Below are positions 8,775-17,461 of a DNA stretch of 64,000 bases, one piece after another. Below the pieces are notes generated by a model. It saw only the letters and a list, made by a program, of their open reading frames with translations. It had not been told where the DNA came from and searched no databases. A program made the translations under genes and the position numbers. The number at the start of each line of letters is the position of its first letter. Within the stretch, counting starts at the first letter, position 1. The stretch comes from JAYPHU01 sp964611435 (lineage in GTDB: Bacteria > Pseudomonadota > Alphaproteobacteria > Rhodospirillales > UBA2165), in contig CAZSXT010000011.1 in the NCBI GenBank assembly GCA_964611435.1, forward strand, positions 1 to 64,000. The letters are read 5' to 3'.

Positions 8775-9680
8775 ATGAAACCAGCGCAAACAATCCTGGT
8801 GGTCGATGACGACCCGATCATCTTGGATCTGATCGACATCATGTTTAAAGATGATGTCAAGGTTCTGCGTGCGGAAAACGGCAACTACGGTGTCGAGATT
8901 GCCCGCACGGAACTGCCTGACCTGATTCTTCTGGATGTGCGGATGCCCAATCTGGACGGCTATGAGGTCTGCCGCCAACTCAAGGAACAGACGGAGACCA
9001 TGGACATCCCCGTCGTCTTTCTGACCGCGCGAACGGAGACACAGGACGAATTCAAGGGTTTAGAACTGGGCGCCATTGACTATATCGCCAAGCCGATCGT
9101 CCCGCAGATCGTCGAAGTTCGAATCCGCAATCACTTGATGCAGAAAAAGATGCGCGACCAGCTCGCCATCATGTCCTCGGTGGACGGGCTGACTGGGCTC
9201 TCCAATCGCCGGCGCTTTGATGAATACATGGACCAGGAATGGCGGCGCGGCGGCCGTAACGAGTATCCAATTTCGCTGTTGATGATCGATGTGGATCATT
9301 TCAAGCTCTATAACGACACCTATGGCCACCAGCAGGGCGACAATTGTTTGCGCGCCGTCGCCGACGAGATCGCCACCCATCTGCGCCGGCCGTCCGATCT
9401 GACCGCACGCTATGGCGGCGAGGAGTTTGCCGTCGTGCTGCCCGATACTCCGCTGGAACCCGCCATGGACCTGGCGGAACGGATTCGCGCCGGCATTGAC
9501 GGGTTGAACATGGAGCATACGGCGTCCGAAACCGCCGACCATGTGACCATCAGCATCGGGCTCAGCTCCGTCGTGCCGAGCGATGAGATTACCATCGAAT
9601 CCTTTATCGAGGCGGCCGACAAAAATCTCTACCAGTCCAAGCACAATGGCCGCAACCGGGTGACCGGCAGCGAAGCCTGA
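8775..9680 (+). CDS. Response regulator with GGDEF domain (PleD-like diguanylate cyclase)
   Basis: 301 residues from the chosen ATG; an upstream TTG in frame gives an implausible extension. The receiver domain has the acidic pair Asp11-Asp12, phospho-acceptor Asp54 in L-L-D-V-R-M-P, and Lys106. The GGDEF domain follows, with the active-site G-G-E-E-F at 214-218, so it should condense two GTP to cyclic di-GMP. The product-inhibition I-site R-P-S-D is intact at 205-208, five residues before the active site. Unlike Caulobacter PleD there is only one receiver domain. No histidine kinase lies nearby, so the phosphodonor is unknown. It stands alone between long spacers. Confidence 0.93.
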   Translation: MKPAQTILVVDDDPIILDLIDIMFKDDVKVLRAENGNYGVEIARTELPDLILLDVRMPNLDGYEVCRQLKEQTETMDIPVVFLTARTETQDEFKGLELGAIDYIAKPIVPQIVEVRIRNHLMQKKMRDQLAIMSSVDGLTGLSNRRRFDEYMDQEWRRGGRNEYPISLLMIDVDHFKLYNDTYGHQQGDNCLRAVADEIATHLRRPSDLTARYGGEEFAVVLPDTPLEPAMDLAERIRAGIDGLNMEHTASETADHVTISIGLSSVVPSDEITIESFIEAADKNLYQSKHNGRNRVTGSEA

Positions 9681-9726
9681 TTTCGTCCCTTCCCTCTATC
9701 GGCACTTTGCGCCTATACTCCGCGCC

Positions 9727-10122
<396 letters not shown>

Positions 10123-10247
10123 GAATTTTTCTCAGCCTCCCCGATCAACAGGCTACAACCGCTGCAGCCGGTAATTGACTCCCCCGGCCCGTCGGGTACT
10201 CTCCCGCCACCAACATCTTCAACCGACTTTCATCAGGGAAAAACATC

Positions 10248-10916
10248 ATGGGACAAACGATCGAACTCACCGCCAGCGACGGACATAAACTGGATGCCTA
10301 CCGGGCCGACCCGGCCGGGGACGCCAAGGGCGCCATCGTCGTCGTCCAGGAAATATTCGGCGTCAACGCGCACATCAAAGAAGTCTGCGACGGGTTTGCC
10401 GCCGAGGGCTATGTGGCCATCGCGCCGGCCATGTTCGACCGGGCGGAAAAAGGCGTGGACCTCGGCTATGGCGAAGAGGACCGTCAGAAAGGCATGGAAA
10501 CCCGCGGCAAGATAGAGTGGGACGACAATGTCAAAGACGTGATCGCGGCCAAGAACGCGGTCTCGGACGCCGGCAAGGTCGGCATCGTCGGCTATTGCTT
10601 CGGTGGCACGGTTGCCTGGCTGGGCGCCTGCGAGGGCGGCTTTGACGCGGCGGTCGGTTATTACGGCGGCTTCATCCACAATTTCCTGGATAAGAACGCC
10701 ACTTGCCCGGTGATGCTGCACTATGGCAGCGAGGACCAAGGCATCCCCATGGAGAACGTGGACATGACCCGGAACGCCAAGCCCGATGTGGAAATCCATG
10801 TCTATGACGGCGCCGGCCACGGGTTCATCTGCGACCACCGGCCGAGCTATCACCCGGAAGCCACCAAGGCCGCCGGCGAACGCACCATGGCGTTCTTCGG
10901 CCAGCACCTGGGATAA
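10248..10916 (+). CDS. Dienelactone hydrolase family protein
   Basis: 222 residues, alpha/beta hydrolase fold. The catalytic triad of dienelactone hydrolases is complete: Cys117 in G-Y-C-F-G-G, Asp163 in G-S-E-D-Q-G and His191 in G-A-G-H-G-F; Glu36 (V-V-Q-E-I-F-G), which primes the Cys in the characterised enzyme, is also present. A soluble cytoplasmic hydrolase that may open lactones such as those from catechol degradation, though many members have other roles. A putative hairpin followed by TTTT at 10966-11004 may end its transcript. Confidence 0.92.
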   Translation: MGQTIELTASDGHKLDAYRADPAGDAKGAIVVVQEIFGVNAHIKEVCDGFAAEGYVAIAPAMFDRAEKGVDLGYGEEDRQKGMETRGKIEWDDNVKDVIAAKNAVSDAGKVGIVGYCFGGTVAWLGACEGGFDAAVGYYGGFIHNFLDKNATCPVMLHYGSEDQGIPMENVDMTRNAKPDVEIHVYDGAGHGFICDHRPSYHPEATKAAGERTMAFFGQHLG

Positions 10917-10928
10917 CTTTCCCAAGTT

Positions 10929-11021
10929 GTGGATTTTCTAATTTAATTCCTTGAAAACAACATGATACCCCTAAAATTATCTGTGGATAATTTGGGGGTA
11001 TTTTGTTGATTATGGGGATAA
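10929..11021. promoter_or_regulatory. AT-rich spacer with DnaA-box-like sites and an inverted repeat
   Basis: A perfect DnaA-box 9-mer (TGTGGATAA, i.e. TTATCCACA on the other strand) is at 10982-10990. A one-mismatch copy, TGGGGATAA, is at 11013-11021, and a weaker TGTGGATTT at 10929-10937. The perfect box lies across the loop of a near-perfect inverted repeat: TACCCCTAAAATTATC at 10966-10981 and GATAATTTGGGGGTA at 10986-11000, with a four-base loop. The repeat could be the terminator of the upstream hydrolase gene (TTTT follows) or an operator for dcd. Confidence 0.5.
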
Positions 11022-11102
11022 ATCCACGCCAGCCGCTGCCGTTGTGAGCCGCCCGAATCTCTGGTATGCAAGCGGGAGTTGATGAGGAGAGCCGCGAACG
11101 CC

Positions 11103-12254
11103 ATGGCCGATCCCGTACCCCTTCCCCTGAACGACGATGCCGCCGACGAGGCGGACGTGGATACACGGGAGTTCACCACGGGCATCCTGCCGTGCCAGAC
11201 CATGCGGGACCTGATCGCCACGGGCGACATCGCCGCCGAGACTCCCATCCCCGAAGAACAAATCCAACCGGCGAGCATTGATCTCAGGCTCGGTCCCGTG
11301 GCTTACCGGGTGCGCGGCAGCTTCCTGCCGGGCCCGAAGAACACGGTGCGCGGCCGGCTCGAAGACTTCACCATGCACGAAGTGGATATCACCGCCGGCG
11401 CGGTTCTGGAAAAGGGTTGCGTCTACGTGGTGCCCTTGCAGGAGAGCCTGAGCCTGAAGCGGGACATTTCCGGCATGGCCAATCCGAAGAGCTCCACCGG
11501 GCGGCTGGATATTTTCACCCGGGTGATCACCGATTACGCCGGGGAGTTCGACCGCATCCCGGCGGGGTATAAAGGGCCGCTATACGCTGAAATTTCTCCC
11601 CTGACCTTTAGCGTCAAAGTGCACACGGGCACCCGTCTCAGCCAATTGCGCCTGCGCCGAGGCTCACCGCCGTCTCAGGAATCGACCATGCGCCGGCTGC
11701 ACGAGCGAACGCCTTTGGTGGACGGGGACGCAGATATTACCGCCACCGGCGTCGCCTTCACCGTGAACCTGACCGGTGACAAAGACACCGGCCTGGTCGG
11801 TTACAAGGCCAAGCGCCATGCAGACGTGATCGATGTGGAGAAGATCGGCCATTACGACGTGCTGGACTTCTGGGACCCGATCCATGACCGGGGCCGGAAG
11901 AACCTGACCCTGGATATCGACGACTTTTATATCCTGGCCTCAAAGGAGGCGGTCAGTGTGCCGCCCGACTTCGCCGCCGAGATGCGGCCCTATGACACGT
12001 TCGTGGGCGAGTTCCGGGTGCACTATGCCGGCTTCTTCGATCCGGGTTTCGGCTATGACGCCGCCGGCGGCGCCGGCAGCCGGGCCGTGTTGGAGGTGCG
12101 CTCCCACGACGTACCGTTTGTGTTGGAAGACGGCCAAGTGGTGGGCCGCTTGGTCTATGAGCGCTTGACCCACGTGCCCGACCGGCTCTATGGCGTCGAC
12201 ATCGGGAGCAATTACCAGAAGCAGGGATTGAAGCTGTCTAAGCATTTTAAATAA
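11103..12254 (+). CDS. dcd: 2'-deoxycytidine 5'-triphosphate deaminase, double-length type
   Basis: 383 residues from the ATG at 11103; an ATG at 11082 would add seven and cannot be excluded (GAGGAG lies 13 bases before 11103). The protein is about twice the usual Dcd length, a form common in Alphaproteobacteria in which two dUTPase-like folds are joined. The first half contains the Dcd signature Q-I-Q-P-A-S-I-D-L-R-L-G and K-S-S-T-G-R-L-D, where Ser and Arg contact the triphosphate. It converts dCTP to dUTP, feeding dTMP synthesis together with dut at 40038. DnaA-box clusters lie on both sides of this gene. Confidence 0.88.
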   Translation: MADPVPLPLNDDAADEADVDTREFTTGILPCQTMRDLIATGDIAAETPIPEEQIQPASIDLRLGPVAYRVRGSFLPGPKNTVRGRLEDFTMHEVDITAGAVLEKGCVYVVPLQESLSLKRDISGMANPKSSTGRLDIFTRVITDYAGEFDRIPAGYKGPLYAEISPLTFSVKVHTGTRLSQLRLRRGSPPSQESTMRRLHERTPLVDGDADITATGVAFTVNLTGDKDTGLVGYKAKRHADVIDVEKIGHYDVLDFWDPIHDRGRKNLTLDIDDFYILASKEAVSVPPDFAAEMRPYDTFVGEFRVHYAGFFDPGFGYDAAGGAGSRAVLEVRSHDVPFVLEDGQVVGRLVYERLTHVPDRLYGVDIGSNYQKQGLKLSKHFK

Positions 12255-12310
12255 AGCAGAGCGTCATGCGCGAGTTGGCGCAGTAGAACTGCACCTCCTC
12301 CATTGCGTCA

Positions 12311-12393
12311 TCCCCGACCGGCGAAGCCGTTGTCGGGGAACCATGGATGCTGGGTTATGGACCCCCGAGAATTGGCTATCGCCAACTCGGGGG
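12311..12393. repeat. Two REP-like hairpins
   Basis: Two compact palindromes in the spacer after dcd. The first (12311-12339) pairs TCCCCGAC with GTCGGGGA, with an inner CGGC/GCCG. The second (12362-12393) pairs CCCCCGAG with CTCGGGGG, with an inner TTGGC/GCCAA around a TATC loop. Between them is GGAACCATGGATGCTGGG, typical of dispersed intergenic repeats in Alphaproteobacteria. They could end dcd transcription, but neither has a clean U-tract. Only one copy is seen in this window. Confidence 0.6.
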
Positions 12394-12757
12394 CGACGCA
12401 TTAAAGAGAGGGTGAGGAGAGCTCGAAATTCCTTCCGTGCTCTCGGGTTAAAATTAAAACGGTACGCGGATCATACGCGGGTCGCGCTCCTTCGTCGCCG
12501 CCCGCGCATTTGGAACATTCCGAGACCCTATCAGGAACATTTGTCCACAGAAGGTGCGAATCGCGATCCTGTGGATAATGTGGATAATTCGCAGAACCTG
12601 ATCAAATATAAGAATTAATTTGACGCCACCTGTGTGGGTGATGGGGATAAGTTTGGGGTGAATGTTCTCATACCCTTGCGGCGCATTCTCGCTTGCCTGG
12701 ACGCGTGATCCCGCTAGATTGATCCCCAACCACTGACCGCTACTACGGGGATCACCG
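12394..12757. promoter_or_regulatory. Intergenic region with DnaA-box cluster
   Basis: The gap from dcd to lsrF (12255-12757) has no convincing gene. At 12570-12578 and 12579-12587 two perfect TGTGGATAA boxes abut head to tail. TTGTCCACA (one mismatch to TTATCCACA) is at 12541-12549 and TGGGGATAA (one mismatch) at 12642-12650. An AT-rich stretch (about 12599-12622) lies between them. Such a cluster could be a replication origin, a DnaA titration site or a DnaA-controlled promoter. Against an origin: the highly expressed leftward genes at 27.9-64 kb would be head-on to forks leaving here. Confidence 0.5.
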
Positions 12758-13639
12758 ATGGCCGATAAAGACGACGTCAAAGACGGCAAGAACTTCTTCG
12801 AGGATACGCCGGCGCAGGCTGAACCGTTTTTCCTGAAGGGCTCTAACGCGCTGGATTGGGGCATGCAAAATCGCCTCAGCCGTATCTTCAATCCGGAGAC
12901 AGGGCGCACGGTCATGCTGGCCTTTGACCATGGCTATTTCCAGGGCCCGACGACGGGGCTGGAGCGGATTGATCTGCAGATCACCGCGCTTGAGCCGTAT
13001 GCCGACGTGCTGATGTGCACCCGGGGCGCGCTGCGGTCCTGCATTCCGCCGACAACGCAAAAGCCGGTGGTGCTGCGCGCCAGTGCCGGCCAAAGCATTT
13101 TGACCGAGCTTTCCAACGAGCTGGTGGCTGTCAGCATCGAGGACGCCATTCGGCTGGACGCGGCCGCGCTCGCCGCCCAGGTCTATATCGGCGCGGAGTA
13201 CGAACACAAATCCATCGGCAACGTGATCAAGCTGATCGATATGGGCAGCAAGTACGGCATCCCGACCCTGGCGGTCACCGGTGTTGGCGCGGACATGACC
13301 CGGGATCAGCGCTATTTCAGCCTAGCCACCCGCATCTGCGCGGAAATCGGCGCGCACTATGTCAAAAGCTATTACTTCGAGCCCGGCTTTGAGAAAGTGG
13401 TGGCTGGCTGTCCGGTGCCGATCGTTATCGCCGGCGGCAAAAAACTCCCGGAACTGGAAGCCCTGGAAATGGCCTACAAGGCCGTCGATCAAGGCGCGGC
13501 CGGCGTGGACATGGGCCGCAATATTTTCCAAAGCGACTGTCCGGTCGGCATGATCCAGGCCGTCGGCGCGGTCGTCCACAAGAACGAAAAGCCCGAACAG
13601 GCAATCAAGATTTACGAAGACATCAAAGCGGCGGGGTAA
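12758..13639 (+). CDS. lsrF: LsrF-type 3-hydroxy-5-phosphonooxypentane-2,4-dione thiolase
   Basis: 293 residues, class I aldolase (DhnA) fold. The sequence follows E. coli LsrF closely along its length as I recall it, for example G-K-T/R-T-V-M-L-A-F-D-H-G-Y-F-Q-G-P, the R-D-Q-R-Y-F-S-L-A-T-R segment and the C-terminal G-V-D-M-G-R-N-I-F-Q-S. The Schiff-base Lys is at residue 203, the same number as in LsrF. LsrF performs the last step of phospho-AI-2 breakdown, transferring an acetyl group to CoA. None of the other lsr genes (transporter, kinase, LsrG, LsrR) lies nearby, so a different phosphorylated substrate is possible. It converges on the RhaD/SDR fusion. Confidence 0.85.
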   Translation: MADKDDVKDGKNFFEDTPAQAEPFFLKGSNALDWGMQNRLSRIFNPETGRTVMLAFDHGYFQGPTTGLERIDLQITALEPYADVLMCTRGALRSCIPPTTQKPVVLRASAGQSILTELSNELVAVSIEDAIRLDAAALAAQVYIGAEYEHKSIGNVIKLIDMGSKYGIPTLAVTGVGADMTRDQRYFSLATRICAEIGAHYVKSYYFEPGFEKVVAGCPVPIVIAGGKKLPELEALEMAYKAVDQGAAGVDMGRNIFQSDCPVGMIQAVGAVVHKNEKPEQAIKIYEDIKAAG

Positions 13640-13660
13640 CCCTCTCCCCCGTTTTTTTCG

Positions 13661-15679
13661 TCAGCGCAGCGCGGCTTCGATGTTGCCGCCATCGACGGTG
13701 ATCACCGCAGCCGTCGTGCTGGGCGAGAGCGCCAGATCGACAAAGGCTTTGGCGACGTCTTCGGCGGTGACCTCCCGGCCCAGCAGATTGCCGCTCATAT
13801 AATCTTTTTCTGACAGTCCCCGCGCGGTAGAGCGGGCCTTGATCATCTCGTCGGTCAACAGGCCGGAACGGATGCGGTCCGCATTGACGCCGCCGGTGCG
13901 GATGCCGTCCTTGCCATGGTCTAGGGCATATTGCCGCACCAAAAACAGCGTCGCCGCCTTGGGCAAGCCATAGGGGCCGAAATCCTTGCCCGGATTCACC
14001 GCCTGCTTGGACGTGTTGAACAGTAGGCATCCGCCGGTTCCGCCGGCGACATTTTGCGCGCGCATGATCCGCACCGCGTTCTGCGCCACGGACTGGTGGG
14101 CGAAGAAATTGAGCTCGAAGCTTTTGCGCAACACCGCGTCATCGACCGTGCCGATCTCCCCCTGCCAGGCGGCGCCGGCGTTGGAGACGACAATATCCAC
14201 GCCGCCGAAAGTCTGGCAGAGTTCATCAAAGGCCCGGCGCACGGAACGCCCATCCGTGACATCACAGGCAAGGCCCAGTCCACCGATCTCTGCCGCCACC
14301 AATTGTGCGGATTTCTCGTGGAGGTCAAGAACCGCCACGGCCGCGCCGCGGGCCGCGAAGGCCCTGGCCGTCGCCGCGCCAATGCCGGAGCCCCCGCCGG
14401 TCACCACGCAGACCCGGCCGCGCAATGGCGGTGGGGCCGATGCCGCACGCTTGGCCGTTTCCGGCGACCAATATTCAATATCGAAAATGTCGCCCTTGGT
14501 CGCGGGGATGAACCGGCCGAGTTTCTCGGCGGCCGTGATCACGTCCACATTGGTTTCCGCCAGATCAGCGGCGATCTTCGCCGTCCCCGGCGTTTCGCCA
14601 ATACCGAATAGGCCGAGGCCAGGGACCAACGCCACCCTGGGGTCCGGGTCATGCATGACACAACCGTCCCCCCGGCGCGCATTCTGCGCTTCGAAGAATT
14701 TCGTATAGGCCGCGCGGTAGCGGTCCACGGCTTTTGCGACGGCCGTCGGCTCGGCGCTCTCCAGGATCACCGGGGCGGGCTTGGTCCAGATCACATGGTC
14801 CGGGGTTGCCGGACCCGCCGTGCCGTAGCGCTTTAGATTCCGGCCGTTCACATACGCCAGGATTGCTTTACCCGTGCGGAAATCCAGAACTTTGGGGCCC
14901 GCCCCACCGGCTAAGGCGCCGCGCAATGCCGGCGCGATCTCCGCCAGTTCCGGTTTGGCCGGGATTGTCCTGGCCAGGAGCAGCTTCCGGGTGGCAGCTT
15001 TTTTCAGCCTGGTTTCCGCCAGGGATACGAGCCGGATCATGGTTTTGTAGGCGTCTTCCGCCGTCTCACCAAAGGTGAACAGCCCGTGCTTCATCACCAG
15101 GACGGCCGTGGCCTCCGACTGCTTGCGCCAGGCGGCGGCCGCCTTCTTGGCCAGGGCAAATCCGGACATGGCGTACGGCAGCACGATAACCCCCTTGCCC
15201 AACACCCGCTCCGCCAGCGCCTTGCCGTCGGGCTGGTTGGTCAGCGCAAGCAATGCATTGGCGTGGGTGTGAAGGACAACACGGTGGGGAAAGAACGCGT
15301 GGAACAGGGTCTCGACCGACGGGCGCGGCGCGTCGGGGTCCAGCTTGGCGACGGTCAGCAGCCGCAGCATGTCGTCATCGCTTAACTTCCTGCGCGCTTC
15401 GACGGCCTGCAGATCAGCCAGGTCCAGCGCCGGAAAGCCGGCGGGCGTGGCGTCCGCCATATCCTGGCCGCTGCCTTTCACATAGAGCGCGTCCACGGTC
15501 TTGCCGGCCAGGGTTTTGGCGCGCAATTTGACCGAGGCATTGCCGCCGCCGTGGCGCACCAGCGCCGATTCCGCGCCCAGCAGCCGCGACGCATAGACCG
15601 TTTCCGATAGGGCTTTCGGTGCGCCTTTTTGGCGGCGGGCGAACGCCTGGGCGTCTTTCTTCGACCATTTGTTCCTCAT
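13661..15679 (-). CDS. Bifunctional class II aldolase / short-chain dehydrogenase (RhaD-type)
   Basis: 672 residues from the ATG at 15679, preferred over an in-frame start at 15733 that adds 18 poorly conserved residues. The first ~400 residues form an AraD/RhaD-like class II aldolase (R-H-G-G-G-N-A-S-V-K near the start, H-T-H-A-N-A-L-L-A metal-ligand segment near 155). The rest is an SDR with T-G-G-G-S-G-I-G and N-A-G-A; the usual Tyr-x3-Lys is seen as Y-G-L-P-K. Fusions of this kind cleave a ketose-phosphate such as rhamnulose-1-phosphate to dihydroxyacetone phosphate and lactaldehyde, then act on the aldehyde. No rhamnose kinase or isomerase is nearby, so the sugar is uncertain. Confidence 0.85.
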   Translation of the reverse strand: MRNKWSKKDAQAFARRQKGAPKALSETVYASRLLGAESALVRHGGGNASVKLRAKTLAGKTVDALYVKGSGQDMADATPAGFPALDLADLQAVEARRKLSDDDMLRLLTVAKLDPDAPRPSVETLFHAFFPHRVVLHTHANALLALTNQPDGKALAERVLGKGVIVLPYAMSGFALAKKAAAAWRKQSEATAVLVMKHGLFTFGETAEDAYKTMIRLVSLAETRLKKAATRKLLLARTIPAKPELAEIAPALRGALAGGAGPKVLDFRTGKAILAYVNGRNLKRYGTAGPATPDHVIWTKPAPVILESAEPTAVAKAVDRYRAAYTKFFEAQNARRGDGCVMHDPDPRVALVPGLGLFGIGETPGTAKIAADLAETNVDVITAAEKLGRFIPATKGDIFDIEYWSPETAKRAASAPPPLRGRVCVVTGGGSGIGAATARAFAARGAAVAVLDLHEKSAQLVAAEIGGLGLACDVTDGRSVRRAFDELCQTFGGVDIVVSNAGAAWQGEIGTVDDAVLRKSFELNFFAHQSVAQNAVRIMRAQNVAGGTGGCLLFNTSKQAVNPGKDFGPYGLPKAATLFLVRQYALDHGKDGIRTGGVNADRIRSGLLTDEMIKARSTARGLSEKDYMSGNLLGREVTAEDVAKAFVDLALSPSTTAAVITVDGGNIEAALR

Positions 15680-15852
15680 GGACGGGGAGTCTGCCCATAT
15701 TCCCGAACGAGACAATAGAAAACTGTTTCTCACTCAGGTGTGAACCGAATCTCCGGCCTAATTGCACGATTGGGCGGAAAAAGCCTACCATGGGCGCGAT
15801 TTCGGGCTATATCCTTGCGATTGCCTGGGGAATGCCGGCGGTAAGGGGCGAC

Positions 15853-17436
15853 ATGGATCAATTCACCGACAAACAGGGAGCGGAATTTATTCTGAACACG
15901 GAACCCGTGTCCCAGATCATCCGGGTGGAGTTCGGTGGCGAGGTGGTGGCTGAATCCGCCAAGGCGCTGCTGCTCAGGGAATCGAGCCGGGTGCCGGTCT
16001 ATTACTTCCCCCGCGCCGACGTCAACCTGGATCTGTTCGAACGGACGGAGCTGACCACCTTGTGTCCGTTCAAGGGCATCGCCCATTATTGGAACCTGCA
16101 AGCGGGTGAGCGGAGCGCGGAGAACGCCGCCTGGTCCTATAAGAGCCCGGATGAGAGCGTCCCGGAGATCGAAGGCTATATCTCGTTTTACTGGGACCGG
16201 ATGGACGCCTGGTTTGCCGACGGGGAACCAATCCACACGCCAGACCCGGAACGGGCTGTCAGCGGCATTAATCCGCTGATGGATTGGACGATGAACGAGG
16301 CCTGGGAGGCCAGTTCCAATTCCGATCTGGTGCAGAAATTCAGCCGCTGTCTGGTCAATAACGGCATCCCGGTCCACCGGTTCCGGCTGATCATCCGCAC
16401 CTTGCATCCGCTCCTGTACGCCCGCGTATTTTCCTGGACCCATGGCCAGGACACGGTGACCGAGTTTGAGGCCGATCTGGCGGTGATCGAAAGCGATGAA
16501 TTTCTGAACAGCCCCTTCGCCGCCATCATCGACGGCGCGTCCGGCGTGCGCCGCCGGCTGGATGTCGATAACCCGCAACTGGATTACCCGGTTCTCAAAG
16601 ACCTGAAGGAGCAGGGAATCACCGATTATGTGGCGATGCCGGTGGCGTTCAGTGACGGCCAGGTAAACGTCTTTTCCATCACCACTGATCGTCCCGGCGG
16701 CTTTTCCACCGAGGATTTGGGTTATATCTACGAGATCATGCCACTGTTCAGCCGGCTGGTGGAGATGCATTACGTGCGCCGGACGGCGGAGACCATCCTG
16801 GACACCTATCTCGGCAAACAAACCGGCCGGCGTGTGCTCGACGGTAAGATCAAGCGGGGCGACGGCGACAATGTCTATGCTGTCATTTGGTTCTGCGATC
16901 TCCGAAATTCCACGCCGCTGTCGGAAAGCATGGAACGCAGCGACTTTCTGGCCATGCTCAATCAGTTCCTGGAGGCTATGGCCGGCGCGGTCCTGGACAA
17001 TGGCGGCGAAGTCTTGCGCTATATCGGCGATGCGGCCCTGGCGATCTTCCCCATCACCGGCGATGTCGGCCTGGCCACACCGGAGGCCACCCGAAAGGCC
17101 GCCAAGGCGGCCCGGGACGCCATCAAGCGCATGGGTGAAGTGAACGCCGCCCGCCGGAACGCCGGCGACGAGGAGATCGGCTTCGGCATCGGGCTGCATC
17201 TGGGCGATGTCACCTACGGCAATATCGGCGCCCCGACCCGGCTTGAGTTCACCGTGATCGGCGCGGCGGCAAACGAAGCGGCGCGGATCGAAAGCCTGAC
17301 CAAGACCCTGGGCGAGCCCGTTCTGATGAGCGCCAAGTTTAACGAGTGCTATCCGTCCAAGCTGCGGTCCGTCGGCAAGCACGACCTGCGGGGCGTGCCC
17401 GGCACCCACGAAGTCTTCACCTTCCCTGCCGGATAA
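15853..17436 (+). CDS. DUF427 domain fused to a class III nucleotidyl cyclase
   Basis: 527 residues from the ATG at 15853, which has AAGGGG four bases upstream; the longer frame from 15790 lacks one. Residues ~20-110 match DUF427 (V-E-F-G-G-E-V-V-A-E-S ... Y-F-P-R-A-D-V). Residues ~160-320 form an unassigned middle region, possibly sensory. The cyclase domain (~340-520) has metal-binding Asp349 and Asp393 and transition-state residues Asn474 and Arg478. The two purine-selecting positions are conservatively changed: Arg389 where adenylyl cyclases have Lys (V-L-R-Y-I-G-D) and Glu465 where Asp is common. Probably active on ATP, but substrate choice is worth testing. Five GGCG-rich bases separate nothing obvious; the MBL gene follows after 25 bases and may be co-transcribed. 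Confidence 0.87.
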   Translation: MDQFTDKQGAEFILNTEPVSQIIRVEFGGEVVAESAKALLLRESSRVPVYYFPRADVNLDLFERTELTTLCPFKGIAHYWNLQAGERSAENAAWSYKSPDESVPEIEGYISFYWDRMDAWFADGEPIHTPDPERAVSGINPLMDWTMNEAWEASSNSDLVQKFSRCLVNNGIPVHRFRLIIRTLHPLLYARVFSWTHGQDTVTEFEADLAVIESDEFLNSPFAAIIDGASGVRRRLDVDNPQLDYPVLKDLKEQGITDYVAMPVAFSDGQVNVFSITTDRPGGFSTEDLGYIYEIMPLFSRLVEMHYVRRTAETILDTYLGKQTGRRVLDGKIKRGDGDNVYAVIWFCDLRNSTPLSESMERSDFLAMLNQFLEAMAGAVLDNGGEVLRYIGDAALAIFPITGDVGLATPEATRKAAKAARDAIKRMGEVNAARRNAGDEEIGFGIGLHLGDVTYGNIGAPTRLEFTVIGAAANEAARIESLTKTLGEPVLMSAKFNECYPSKLRSVGKHDLRGVPGTHEVFTFPAG

Positions 17437-17461
17437 TCCTTCCACACATCAAGAGTATCCT

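Noticed and set aside
12343..12618. 91-codon open frame between dcd and lsrF
   Set aside because: It runs through the REP-like hairpins and the DnaA boxes, has no SD and a composition unlike neighbouring genes.
15730..17445. 571-codon open frame antisense to the cyclase gene
   Set aside because: Shadow frame of a GC-rich gene; the plus-strand frame carries clear DUF427 and cyclase motifs.
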